DNA of 11,644 nucleotides from Kiritimatiellota bacterium (GCA_008636095.1 VSJD01000192.1:1-11644), one strand, 5' to 3'; positions 1 to 7,060 are shown, numbered from the stretch's first letter. Notes: a model not told the origin generated them from the letters alone. Translations and numbers: made by a program.

Positions 1-7
1 TGCCATT

Positions 8-877
8 TCATTCCGGCAAATTGCTCAAGCCATCCTCAGGCAATGTCAGGTTGTCAATCAGGTGCGTCTTTCCGATCTGCACGGCCAGAGCCACGAGGAT
101 GGGAGCTTCGATCCGCTGAACCCGTTGAAGCTTATCGCGATCCACGATTGCAATGTAATCCACCCGTGCCGAGTGAATCTGCTCGATGCCGGACTTCATT
201 GCGGTGATGATCTGCTGGCCATCACGTTCGCCTTCACGGTAAAGTCGCCGGGCTGTTTTCAGCGCTTGCTGGAGGCAGAGGGCCTCCCGACGTTCGGCCG
301 GCGAGAGATATGTGTTGCGGGAACTTTTGGCCAGGCCATCGGCTTCGCGAATAATGGGTGCCAGCACGATGGTTACGGGGAAATTCAGGTCGCGTGCCAT
401 TTGCTGGATAAGCCGCGCCTGCTGGGCGTCCTTTTGACCAAATACGGCCACGTCCGGCAACGTCAGGTTGAACAGCTTGGCTACCACCGTCAGGACACCG
501 CGGAAGTGGCCGGGGCGCGATGCGCCACACAGCCCCTTGGAAAGGGCGTTTTCTTCCACATGGACGGAATAGCCGGCCGGATACATGGCTTCCGGAACGG
601 GGTTGAAAATAATGTCTACGCCGGCGGCCTTGCACAATGCGGCATCGCGCTCAAAATCGCGGGGATACCGGCTGAAATCCTCATTCGGCCCGAACTGGGT
701 GGGGTTGACAAAGATGCTCAAAACCACCACGTTGGCCTGTCGGCGCGCCAGCTTAATCAGCGATAAGTGCCCTTCGTGAAGAAACCCCATCGTCGGCACC
801 AGGCCGATGCGTTTACCAGCGCGCCGTAGAGCGAGCGCTGTTTTCTGCATGTCTTCAGGTGAGGTGATGATGTTCAT
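8..877 (-). CDS. panC: Pantothenate synthetase (pantoate--beta-alanine ligase)
   Basis: PanC condenses pantoate with beta-alanine using ATP, the last step of pantothenate (coenzyme A precursor) synthesis in the cytoplasm. The 289-residue length is normal for the family. Seen in the sequence: PTMG at residues 28-31 followed by HEGH at 34-37 (the HIGH-type nucleotide-binding signature), FVNPTQF at 56-62, the CGASRPGHFRG pantoate/ATP loop at 117-127, FGQKDAQQ at 146-153, and READGLAKSSRN at 177-188, the KMSKS-equivalent loop. The start is supported by AAGGAG (887-892) nine bases before the ATG. The usual hydrophobic residue before SSRN is a lysine here, the only oddity. The gene stands alone: its neighbour to the right is the lyase operon in the same direction but separated by 263 bases containing a repeat. 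No strong promoter is visible upstream. Identification is secure. Confidence 0.97.
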   Translation of the reverse strand: MNIITSPEDMQKTALALRRAGKRIGLVPTMGFLHEGHLSLIKLARRQANVVVLSIFVNPTQFGPNEDFSRYPRDFERDAALCKAAGVDIIFNPVPEAMYPAGYSVHVEENALSKGLCGASRPGHFRGVLTVVAKLFNLTLPDVAVFGQKDAQQARLIQQMARDLNFPVTIVLAPIIREADGLAKSSRNTYLSPAERREALCLQQALKTARRLYREGERDGQQIITAMKSGIEQIHSARVDYIAIVDRDKLQRVQRIEAPILVALAVQIGKTHLIDNLTLPEDGLSNLPE

Positions 878-949
878 GGCCGTATGCTCCTTGCTTATGC
901 ACTAGGGAAATATATCGAACGGTGCCCGGTCAGGCCATCATAATTCTTA

Positions 950-988
950 AGGTGCGTTTTAGTGGCCGTTCAGTAGAACGGCGGTATG
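950..988 (+). repeat. Left copy of a 39-base direct repeat (32 bases perfect)
   Basis: Positions 957-988 are identical to 6930-6961. The identity extends leftwards to 950/6923 with two G/A differences (954 and 956), giving 39 bases with two mismatches. The core contains a perfect inverted repeat, GCCGTTC-AGTA-GAACGGC (965-982). It lies between the stop of the lyase gene (1141) and the start of panC (877). There is no T-tract after the hairpin on either strand, so it does not look like an intrinsic terminator. Orientation is the same as in the right copy. Confidence 0.95.
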
Positions 989-1140
989 CTCGGATATTTC
1001 ACGCTTGGCCGGATGCCTGAGCCTTGGTTTCGGGTCAGGATGGAATATGCCACTGGCCTGCGGGCCGCGAAATGGGCTTCGTGCGAAACCTGTAGACGTC
1101 TTGGCTCGTCGAAATAGACTTTTACTGTCGAGTACGCCTT

Positions 1141-3108
1141 TCAGTAGGAGATCAGAATCTCGCACCGGTCCGTACGGGCGGGCAGCTTCAAGACGAGGCG
1201 CTGGGTGTAGATTTTGGAGCCGTAGTTGGGGGAGATAAAGGTCGGCTCGGTCTTCCAGATGCCCTTGTCCGCCTTCATCCCGATGCCGAGCGGGCCTCTG
1301 CGGATGCGGATTTCCGTCGGCTCGTAAGCGACGATTATGCATTCGGCAGAGAGCATGAAACCGCATTCGGAGGCCGGAGGTGGCCCTTTTGGATTGAGAA
1401 GCTCGTCGGTTATCGCAATTTCCTTTGCGGCCTTGTCCCATACCAGTGCGCGCTGGTGAGTCGCACCGTTCGGGAGGCGCTCGTAGGCGTGGTGGAGTCC
1501 GCGGAAGATGTCCTTGTCCGCGCCAGGCGTCCACTCAAGGCATTCGCACTTGGTTTCTTCCAGGATGCCCCACCACTGGTTGGCTATGCCCCAGGTGTTC
1601 TGCTCGGCGCCATCGAGACACAAGGTGTTGTGGGCCTTGACGGAGCGGTAGGCGTTCCGAAAGTATTCGCTGGCGGTGTAGGTGTAGATTCCCGGATCGA
1701 CGAAAACGTCAAGGCCTTCGAGCATGAGCGTGAAGGCCAGCTTGTCGTTGTGGGAGTGCCCGCCCTTGCCGAGCGTCCCGACCGGGCCGCAGTTGATGAA
1801 GGCGTAGCTGCCTCGTCCGTCGCGCATGACATAGAAGCCGGCCTCCTTCATGGCGACGCTCTTGGATGGGATTGACTTCCGCAACCTGACGCCGCATCCG
1901 AGGAGCGATTCGGCGTATTCCAGATGGCGTTCGTCGAATTCCGTGGCGAGCGAGTTGTCGTCGAAAAGCTCCGCGCCGACTGCGAGGAGAAACCTGTAGT
2001 CACGTGCGTCAAGGCCAAGCCCCTCAAGATAGAGGAAGCGGCCCGAGTCGTTGTCGCCGATCAGCGGTATAAGACCATCAGGTTGGAGCATGTCCTTGTA
2101 GGTGGAAAACATCCTTTTGTAGAGGCCGAAGCTCTCCTTTCCGAGCTGCCGCTCCAGCCAGTTGCGGATATCATTCGCGGACGCCATGCCGTCGAGCCTT
2201 GCGGCATTGACCAGCGAACCGGCCAGCATCTCCAACACCAGGCAATGGTAGGATGTGGCGCCCTCGAAGTTCGTGCCCTCCTTGTAACTCTGATAGACAA
2301 TCTGCTCCCTGGTGGCCTTGAGGGCATAGGCGCGCCAGCCAGCGGCCTTTTCACAGCGTCCGGCGAGGAAACTGGACACCATCAGAAGCCCGGCCAGGTT
2401 GGCGATGAAATGGTTGGGATGGAAATTGTGTTCCGGGAATTCGAGGTTGCCCATGATGTAGTCCCCGTGGGCTGCGAGGCTTTCAAGGAGGATAGCCTTC
2501 AAGGTATCGTCGATTTCGTCGCCGAGGGTCTCCGTCGCAACTACCATGTTCGCGGCGCGTATGGAAACATTCATGTTAGCCCGCCAGGCGGATCCATATT
2601 CGGGCGGGTTGAAGGCGATGAAGTCAAGAAGTTGGGCCAGCATTTCCTCCTTGTAGCCTCCGTCCCTGAAGGCGAGAAAAGCTCTGGCGAGCGGGACGAG
2701 CTGGTAGAGGCGCCCAAGGTCTGCCGAGACCTTGGCGTCAACGCCTTCGACAACGCCATATTTGAGTTGCTTGTGGTGTATGCCTGCGCTGAAGCGGGCA
2801 CCGGACTTGAAGTCAATTTGCCAGTCTATCGGCACGTAGCCCGGACGCAAGCGTTCGATCAGCCCGGAGAGGCGTTTATAGACTTCCCTGTGGAACGCGG
2901 GGATTTCGGCGATGGCCTCCTCTACGCTCCAGGGGGTTGAGAAATTCTTTCCCTCAAACCCCTCCGTGTGCATTCCGTAATGGACTCTGCGCCAGCCGCT
3001 GCCCAGGATGTTGAATTCATGGGCGAGGTAGTGGCCGGCAATCTCCTTGAGAGACTTGAGATTGCCTTCGTGGGCGGAGAATCGGAATGTGTTCACTGTA
3101 TGGCGCAT
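1141..3108 (-). CDS. Heparinase II/III-family polysaccharide lyase
   Basis: This 655-residue protein resembles heparinase II/III-like enzymes, which cleave uronic-acid-containing polysaccharides by beta-elimination. The N-terminal two thirds is the alpha-helical toroid, with the family-typical NFHPNHFIANLAGLL at 228-242 and EGTNFEGATSYH at 277-288 (candidate catalytic Asn/His and Tyr). The C-terminal beta-sandwich domain carries GKGGHSHNDKLAF at 447-459, FVDPGIYTY at 469-477, and RSVKAHNTLCLDG at 488-500, the hallmark His and Asn motifs of the heparinase II/III domain. No signal peptide is seen, which suggests action on imported oligosaccharides or an unusual export route. It is the last gene of the operon. 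Its ATG lies only six bases after the IclR stop codon and lacks a good Shine-Dalgarno sequence, so translation is probably coupled to iclR. Substrate (heparin-like, alginate-like or other uronan) cannot be read from the sequence. Confidence 0.88.
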   Translation of the reverse strand: MRHTVNTFRFSAHEGNLKSLKEIAGHYLAHEFNILGSGWRRVHYGMHTEGFEGKNFSTPWSVEEAIAEIPAFHREVYKRLSGLIERLRPGYVPIDWQIDFKSGARFSAGIHHKQLKYGVVEGVDAKVSADLGRLYQLVPLARAFLAFRDGGYKEEMLAQLLDFIAFNPPEYGSAWRANMNVSIRAANMVVATETLGDEIDDTLKAILLESLAAHGDYIMGNLEFPEHNFHPNHFIANLAGLLMVSSFLAGRCEKAAGWRAYALKATREQIVYQSYKEGTNFEGATSYHCLVLEMLAGSLVNAARLDGMASANDIRNWLERQLGKESFGLYKRMFSTYKDMLQPDGLIPLIGDNDSGRFLYLEGLGLDARDYRFLLAVGAELFDDNSLATEFDERHLEYAESLLGCGVRLRKSIPSKSVAMKEAGFYVMRDGRGSYAFINCGPVGTLGKGGHSHNDKLAFTLMLEGLDVFVDPGIYTYTASEYFRNAYRSVKAHNTLCLDGAEQNTWGIANQWWGILEETKCECLEWTPGADKDIFRGLHHAYERLPNGATHQRALVWDKAAKEIAITDELLNPKGPPPASECGFMLSAECIIVAYEPTEIRIRRGPLGIGMKADKGIWKTEPTFISPNYGSKIYTQRLVLKLPARTDRCEILISY

Positions 3109-3114
3109 CTTATT

Positions 3115-3858
3115 CTAAGTCTGTGGTTTGATAAGATTTGAAATCCTTGTGGCACAGCTCCTGAGAGTTGCGAAGACGTTCTTCCGCTTGCTGGTGAAAC
3201 GGAAGAGCGGCATCGCCGAACCAATCGCTATGGGATGGTAGGGGGCCGGTGCGTCTATTATGAAGCCGACGCCGCCAAGCTGTCTTTCCTTCGAAAGGAG
3301 CGTGGTCCCTCCGTTGACCCTGATGCGGACAAGGGCCTTCAGAAGTCCGGTGAGATTGTCGTTGCCGTTCCAAAGTTCGCCAGGCGCTCCCAGCAGTTCG
3401 ACTACGTTCCGAACCTGGTCTTCGGGCAGTTGCGCCAGAAGGCAGCGTCCGGATATGGTGGTGTAGAGGGGTTTGAAGGTGTTGGGGGCCACGACTATTT
3501 CATTGTCGCAGAGGATGCGGCAGATTATCTTCACGGTCCCTTGCCGGTAGGCCACCAATGAGATGTTCTCGCCGATCTCCTTGCGGGCCTCCTCACAAAG
3601 CGGCCGTACGATGTTGCTTAGAAACTCATCGCCAAGGCCGCCCTGTGGCAGTTTGAGCAGCTTTGGTCCAATACGGTATTTGCCGCCGGGGCCATCCTGT
3701 GCAAGATATTCAAGGGCCAGCAAGGTCTTAATGAGGTTGTATGCGGTCGGCTTTTCCATGCCTAGTGCGCGGGCTATATCGACCAGCCGGATGCAGCCAT
3801 CCGGACTGCGATGTACAGTCTCAAGTATCTTTGCGGCCTTTACGACAGACTGAATCAT
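3115..3858 (-). CDS. IclR-family transcriptional regulator
   Basis: A 247-residue DNA-binding regulator. Residues 1-70 form the winged helix-turn-helix (IRLVDIARALGMEKPTAYNLIKTLLALEYL at about 23-52, wing ending near KYRIGPKLLKL at 60-70). Residues 75-247 are the IclR effector-binding domain, including PLYTTISGRCLLAQLP at 130-145. IclR proteins bind a small catabolic intermediate and repress or activate neighbouring genes. The ATG at 3858 is chosen because AAGGAG (3868-3873) sits nine bases upstream; an in-frame TTG at 3888 would add ten residues but has no ribosome binding site. The gene sits inside the lyase operon, 32 bases after the hydrolase gene, so it probably regulates the operon's own promoter near 6860. 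The inducer is unknown. Confidence 0.93.
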   Translation of the reverse strand: MIQSVVKAAKILETVHRSPDGCIRLVDIARALGMEKPTAYNLIKTLLALEYLAQDGPGGKYRIGPKLLKLPQGGLGDEFLSNIVRPLCEEARKEIGENISLVAYRQGTVKIICRILCDNEIVVAPNTFKPLYTTISGRCLLAQLPEDQVRNVVELLGAPGELWNGNDNLTGLLKALVRIRVNGGTTLLSKERQLGGVGFIIDAPAPYHPIAIGSAMPLFRFTSKRKNVFATLRSCATRISNLIKPQT

Positions 3859-3867
3859 GGTACAGCG

Positions 3868-3873
3868 CTCCTT
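3868..3873 (-). promoter_or_regulatory. Ribosome binding site deciding the IclR start
   Basis: AAGGAG on the minus strand, nine bases before the ATG at 3858. The same motif and spacing occur before panC and before the glycoside hydrolase gene, which supports this start over the upstream TTG at 3888. Confidence 0.8.
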
Positions 3874-3890
3874 GCTATCCTGCGCCAAGC

Positions 3891-6041
3891 CTAAGTTTTC
3901 AGTTTATAGGTGGCGAAGACCTTCAACCGTTTCAGCGTGAAGAAGCCATTCTCGCCTGCCCGAAGAATATCGCCACCTTCGATTTCATGCAACGCTTTGA
4001 CCTTGCCAAGCCGCTTCGAGAATTTCACGCAAAGTCCATCCAGAGGTGCCACCCATTCAACCGCGCGCCTGTCTTCGTACATTCCCCCGCAATAGTTGAG
4101 CAGGTGCAGATATACGCCTGAGGCGCTTTCCGTGAGATTCATTATCACGCCCGCCGGAGCCTCCAGCTCCAGTACCGGGGCACCATCCAGCAGGATGCGG
4201 AAAAGCTCCCTTAGCAGATGCCTTGTCTCGGGGAGATTACGCTGTTCGTAGAATTCGTCCAAGGGAACAGCGGCGTAAATGACCTTGCCGCGCCCGAAGC
4301 GGTTCAGTGTTATTCCCGGCGGAACTCCGAAGGGGAACTCCAACGTCGCGCCGAAGGCTCCGCCAGCGGGGAGATATAAGTTGGCAAGGATCTCGACGCC
4401 AGGGGCTGGCTTGACAATGTTATACTCGATCCAGCGCTTGAGGCCCGGGATTCCAACTTGGGCATCGCTGACCGGCGTAAGGTCGCTCGCGATGCCTTCG
4501 AGAGCGGCTTTCAGACGGCTATCCTTCAATTTCAGGTAGGCCTCCGGCACGAGCGAATAGCCATGCAGGGGGCCAGTCTCACGGTATTCCCTGGACCTGT
4601 ATGGAGCCTCTGGACGGTGGTTTGAGAAGTTGACTCCCAGAAGGTCCGCGGCCGCGAAATCGGGAAGCATCCCGCCATCGGCGTCGAAGAGCGTGAAGTC
4701 GCCGCATGCCAACAGGGAACCGCCATTGCAGACATATTCGCGGACAAGCTCCAGCTTCTCTGGCGCCAGCGAGATTCCACCAGGGATGGCAATCGCCCTG
4801 TAGGGGGTGAGACGCTCGGCCGTGAATTGGGTGTCGAAGAGGCAGTCGAAATGCAGATGCTCCCCGAGGAGCGCGGAGAAGGCGCCGCCGAAGGCGTTGT
4901 CGAGCGGCGCGCGTCTGAGGGCCGAGGCGTTCTCCGCGCTGACGCGCGAATAGACAAGCGCTATCTCCTTCACTGGCTCGCCGCGATGATAGACCTCAGG
5001 GTTTGCCTTGAACTTTGCCACCTGCGCGGACATCATCCCGCCCGCCGACTTGTCGTTGAGGAAGGTCGAGACTGTGCCGAGCATGGGAGTGGAGCCATGC
5101 ATGAGGTAGGCGCCGGAGAGCACCTCCAGCTCCGTCATGGGGAAGTTCCTGAGTGTGTCATAGGGGCCGGGCGGCAGGTAACCCATGGAGATTTTGCCGA
5201 AGGATGCACCGAGACGTATGCTCTGGAGCATATCCCAGATGCGCCCAGGGCGGTGCACTTCGGTGGTGTTGCCGCCATCGGCCCATCGCATGGTTCTCTC
5301 CGGGATGCCCGTCGGGTGGTTGGGCAGATGCTTGAGGGGCTTGAGGGCCATGTTGAAGAGAAGGGGTAAGGATGGGAAGTCGGCAAGATCCTCGCGGAGC
5401 TCCCTTACGATTCGTTCGCAATGTGCGTCCCGGATCAGGTTGTATTTAAGTTGCGAACCATCGGAGAGATTGAGCGGGGACGGCATCGGTTCGTCGTAGT
5501 GCTTGAAATATTCGGCCCGGCAGCTGTCGCAATGGCAGTCGCCGTACCAGGTTGGGCCGTCGAGATAGAGAGCGTCGAACTGGTATCTCTTGCAAAGCTC
5601 ACGGATGGTTTGGCGCATGGCAAAGGTGAATTGCATATTGGCCATGCAGGTCCTGTAGTGGTGGTCTGGGCCGTTCTGGCGGGCGTCGCGTCCGTCGGAC
5701 TCCTTGCCGACCCATTCGGGATGGAGCTTCGCGACATGGCTGTGGAGAACTCCGTAATGGCAATAGGCCATGACTTTTACGCCGTTGTCCCTCATTGTCC
5801 GCAATATCTCGCCGAAAAGGTCGCGGTCGCCAAGCCCCGGATACTTGGGCAGATACGCGGACTCGGAGAAGGAGTGGACGCCCCAGCGGATTGCCGGATA
5901 GCGCAAGAGGCTGGCTCCCATGGCCCTGACCGCAGCCAGGACTTGCGAAGGTTCCCGCCAGGCTGGAAGTTCATTCTCCTCCAGAATCGCGACGGGAGTT
6001 TCTTTCAACCACTGCCAATGCGGATATTCCTGCATCTTCAT
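3891..6041 (-). CDS. Putative glycoside hydrolase with TIM barrel and amidotransferase-like domain
   Basis: A 716-residue protein. The N-terminal part looks like a TIM barrel of the uncharacterised GHL6-like glycoside hydrolases: a beta-strand MAYCHYG near residue 92, then FDALYLDGPTWYGDCHCDSC at about 155-174, with an Asp-Gly pair at the end of a strand and a C-x-C-x2-C motif (Cys 169, 171 and 174). Residues near 358-475 resemble the beta-galactosidase trimerisation / class I amidotransferase-like fold (IALVYSR, YRAIAIPGG, VREYVCNGGSLLACGDF). A C-terminal beta-rich region follows (FGRGKVIYAAVPL, GVYLHLLNYCGG). No signal peptide is visible. The start is the fourth codon of the longest frame, because AAGGAG directly abuts the ATG at 6050 but is nine bases before the ATG at 6041. 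It is second in the operon, between the SIS gene and iclR. The exact sugar and linkage are unknown; hydrolase activity is inferred from fold similarity. Confidence 0.72.
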   Translation of the reverse strand: MKMQEYPHWQWLKETPVAILEENELPAWREPSQVLAAVRAMGASLLRYPAIRWGVHSFSESAYLPKYPGLGDRDLFGEILRTMRDNGVKVMAYCHYGVLHSHVAKLHPEWVGKESDGRDARQNGPDHHYRTCMANMQFTFAMRQTIRELCKRYQFDALYLDGPTWYGDCHCDSCRAEYFKHYDEPMPSPLNLSDGSQLKYNLIRDAHCERIVRELREDLADFPSLPLLFNMALKPLKHLPNHPTGIPERTMRWADGGNTTEVHRPGRIWDMLQSIRLGASFGKISMGYLPPGPYDTLRNFPMTELEVLSGAYLMHGSTPMLGTVSTFLNDKSAGGMMSAQVAKFKANPEVYHRGEPVKEIALVYSRVSAENASALRRAPLDNAFGGAFSALLGEHLHFDCLFDTQFTAERLTPYRAIAIPGGISLAPEKLELVREYVCNGGSLLACGDFTLFDADGGMLPDFAAADLLGVNFSNHRPEAPYRSREYRETGPLHGYSLVPEAYLKLKDSRLKAALEGIASDLTPVSDAQVGIPGLKRWIEYNIVKPAPGVEILANLYLPAGGAFGATLEFPFGVPPGITLNRFGRGKVIYAAVPLDEFYEQRNLPETRHLLRELFRILLDGAPVLELEAPAGVIMNLTESASGVYLHLLNYCGGMYEDRRAVEWVAPLDGLCVKFSKRLGKVKALHEIEGGDILRAGENGFFTLKRLKVFATYKLKT

Positions 6042-6050
6042 ACATACCAT

Positions 6051-6056
6051 CTCCTT
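6051..6056 (-). promoter_or_regulatory. Ribosome binding site deciding the hydrolase start
   Basis: AAGGAG on the minus strand touches the ATG at 6050, leaving no spacer, but stands nine bases before the ATG at 6041. The same nine-base spacing is used by panC and iclR here, so 6041 is preferred. Confidence 0.75.
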
Positions 6057-6066
6057 TATTCTTCGC

Positions 6067-6810
6067 TTAGAGCCAGCGAATCAGCGTACGGTATTTGCGG
6101 TAGAGCGCCTGGTTCCTCTCAAGGCCGCCCTCGACGTTTATGCTGTTGATGATCGGCGGTTCGATGCCCTCTGCGAGAAGCATTTCGCAACATCGCAGGA
6201 CAAGCGCGTTGCAGATGAAGGCGTTGCCGAAGGTCGAATAGGAGCCCACCTTGCTGTCAAGTCCATCCATCTTTATCAAGGCATCGCCGTATTCCATGTA
6301 GGTGAAAAGGACGGTATCGAACATCTCGTGGAGGTTCTGGCCGGAGGGATGCCTTCCGGGGAAGTTCTTTGGAAGCTTCTCCGCATAGTCGGTGGAGGTC
6401 ACGGCGATGACCTTGACGCCGCGCTTCTTGCACTCGATGGCTGTCTCAATAGTGACGGGGTTGATTCCATAGCCGTTGACCAGAATGAGGAGGTCGTCCT
6501 TGCCGATCCCGTAGAAATCGAGAATGGAGGGAGCGAGGGCGGCGGAGCGCTCACCCATCGGCACATGCGGTATCCTTATGCTGTCGGCGAAGACGGGGCT
6601 GATGCAGGCCAGTCCGCCAGCACGGTGGAACATCTCCTCGGCCATCATGTTGGAATGTCCGCCACTGCCGAAGACGTAAATGATCTTGTCCTGCTTGATA
6701 TGGTCGGACATCACTCTGGCGGCCTTCTGCAAGGTATCCGCCTGTTCTTTGTAAATCCGCTCCAAATGGGCTTCGATCCGGTCCAGATACTCCTTTACGT
6801 AATTATGCAT
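6067..6810 (-). CDS. SIS-domain sugar-phosphate isomerase-like protein
   Basis: A 247-residue cytoplasmic protein of the SIS (sugar isomerase) fold, closest in appearance to the UPF0309-type stand-alone SIS proteins. Seen: an N-terminal helical segment (1-40), the first SIS strand and loop KIIYVFGSGGHSNMMAEEM at 42-60, the second strand and loop LLILVNGYGINPVTIETA at 107-124, then GVKVIAVTST at 131-140, and HPSGQNLHEMFDTV at 154-167 with YGDALI at 174-179. Such proteins bind phosphosugars and typically act as aldose/ketose isomerases, but the reaction here is not known. It is the first gene of the operon. AGGAGG (6817-6822) lies six bases before the ATG, and the stop is 25 bases before the hydrolase start. 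It plausibly acts on a phosphorylated sugar released by the lyase and hydrolase downstream. Confidence 0.87.
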   Translation of the reverse strand: MHNYVKEYLDRIEAHLERIYKEQADTLQKAARVMSDHIKQDKIIYVFGSGGHSNMMAEEMFHRAGGLACISPVFADSIRIPHVPMGERSAALAPSILDFYGIGKDDLLILVNGYGINPVTIETAIECKKRGVKVIAVTSTDYAEKLPKNFPGRHPSGQNLHEMFDTVLFTYMEYGDALIKMDGLDSKVGSYSTFGNAFICNALVLRCCEMLLAEGIEPPIINSINVEGGLERNQALYRKYRTLIRWL

Positions 6811-6832
6811 GCGAATCCTCCTGTTTGATATT

Positions 6833-6864
6833 GTATTGTAATACTTGTTTTATATGGCAATACT
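6833..6864. promoter_or_regulatory. Candidate operator for the operon's IclR regulator
   Basis: A perfect palindrome with a two-base centre, GTATT-GT-AATAC, lies at 6833-6844. Its AATACT half recurs at 6859-6864, 19 bases away (about two helical turns), overlapping the -10 element. IclR proteins bind palindromic sites near promoters, often as paired dimers, so this position fits repression of the operon. Assignment to this regulator is inference. Confidence 0.45.
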
Positions 6865-6887
6865 ACCATGGGGTAAAAAAATGTCAA
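6860..6887 (-). promoter_or_regulatory. Sigma-70-type promoter of the SIS-hydrolase-IclR-lyase operon
   Basis: On the minus strand a perfect -35 TTGACA (6882-6887) is followed after 16 bases, including seven consecutive T, by TAGTAT (6860-6865), preceded by TGG as in an extended -10. Transcription would start near 6853, about 40 bases before the start codon of the SIS gene. It lies inside the repeat-bounded segment, so the cassette carries its own promoter. Confidence 0.65.
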
Positions 6888-6922
6888 TAGCGTTTCGTAA
6901 TATAATTCCGCACGGCTGTGTC

Positions 6923-6961
6923 AGGTACATTTTAGTGGCCGTTCAGTAGAACGGCGGTATG
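6923..6961 (+). repeat. Right copy of the 39-base direct repeat (32 bases perfect)
   Basis: Same orientation as 950-988, with 6930-6961 identical to 957-988. The hairpin GCCGTTC-AGTA-GAACGGC is at 6938-6955. It lies between the divergent SIS gene (start 6810) and the GNAT gene (start 7061), just upstream of the operon promoter. The left flank GTGTCAGGTAC recalls an insertion-sequence end starting TGTCA, but this is too little to assign a family. Confidence 0.95.
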
Positions 6962-7037
6962 TTGAACATTTGCGCTTTTCATTAGCGGTCGTCTGCGTAC
7001 CATATAACCGTGGTTCGAGAAGGGGCTCTAACAATAA

Positions 7038-7054
7038 CTTTCGAAACTCGAAAG
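7038..7054 (+). promoter_or_regulatory. Perfect inverted repeat over the GNAT ribosome binding site
   Basis: CTTTCGA-AAC-TCGAAAG, a 7-bp stem with a three-base loop, ends six bases before the ATG at 7061 and includes part of the purine-rich AAAGGGA that would serve as ribosome binding site. In RNA it could hinder translation initiation; in DNA it could be an operator. A second segment TTCGAG at 7014-7019 can pair with CTCGAA at 7047-7052, offering an alternative fold. Confidence 0.4.
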
Positions 7055-7060
7055 GGACGT

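Larger units (their letters stand above)
957..6961. mobile_element. Candidate repeat-bounded catabolic cassette (no recombinase)
   Basis: Two perfect 32-base direct repeats, 5,973 bases apart, enclose exactly one complete operon with its own promoter and IclR regulator and nothing else. Outside them lie panC on the left and a GNAT gene on the right, which have no evident relation to the cassette. This arrangement fits a segment inserted at, or able to recombine out between, short identical sites. No transposase, integrase or other mobility gene is found inside. Boundary and mobility are inference; the repeats themselves are seen directly. Alternatives are two independent copies of a dispersed palindromic repeat, or remnants of the ends of an insertion sequence. 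Confidence 0.4.

Noticed and set aside
957..988. Repeat hairpin read as an intrinsic terminator for the lyase operon
   Set aside because: The minus-strand hairpin is followed by CACTAAAA, not a run of T, and the conservation extends beyond the stem.
1026..1090. GGTTTCG/CGAAACC inverted repeat downstream of the lyase gene
   Set aside because: The arms are 51 bases apart with only a small GGCC/GGCC hairpin within; compatible with chance and no terminator tail.
959..1534. Minus-strand open frame running from the left repeat into the lyase gene
   Set aside because: It is a shifted frame of the lyase 3' end plus intergenic sequence; arginine- and proline-rich low-quality translation, no ribosome binding site identified.
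1924..2940. Long plus-strand open frame (338 codons) opposite the lyase gene
   Set aside because: It lies wholly antisense to a clear heparinase II/III-family gene, shows no recognisable motif and is explained by GC-rich third codon positions of the real gene.
5421..6828. Overlapping plus-strand open frames opposite the hydrolase and SIS genes
   Set aside because: Both are antisense to well-supported genes, overlap one another and have no family signature.
6923..6961. Repeats as integron attC sites
   Set aside because: The paired core motifs (RYYYAAC and GTTRRRY at the ends) are not present in proper positions, the unit is too short, and the enclosed segment holds four genes rather than one or two.
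6915..6961. Right repeat as the end of an IS21-like insertion sequence (TGTCA start)
   Set aside because: Only a few bases match the idea, the left copy lacks the TGTCA flank, and no transposase fragment is seen nearby; kept only as an alternative in the repeat entry.
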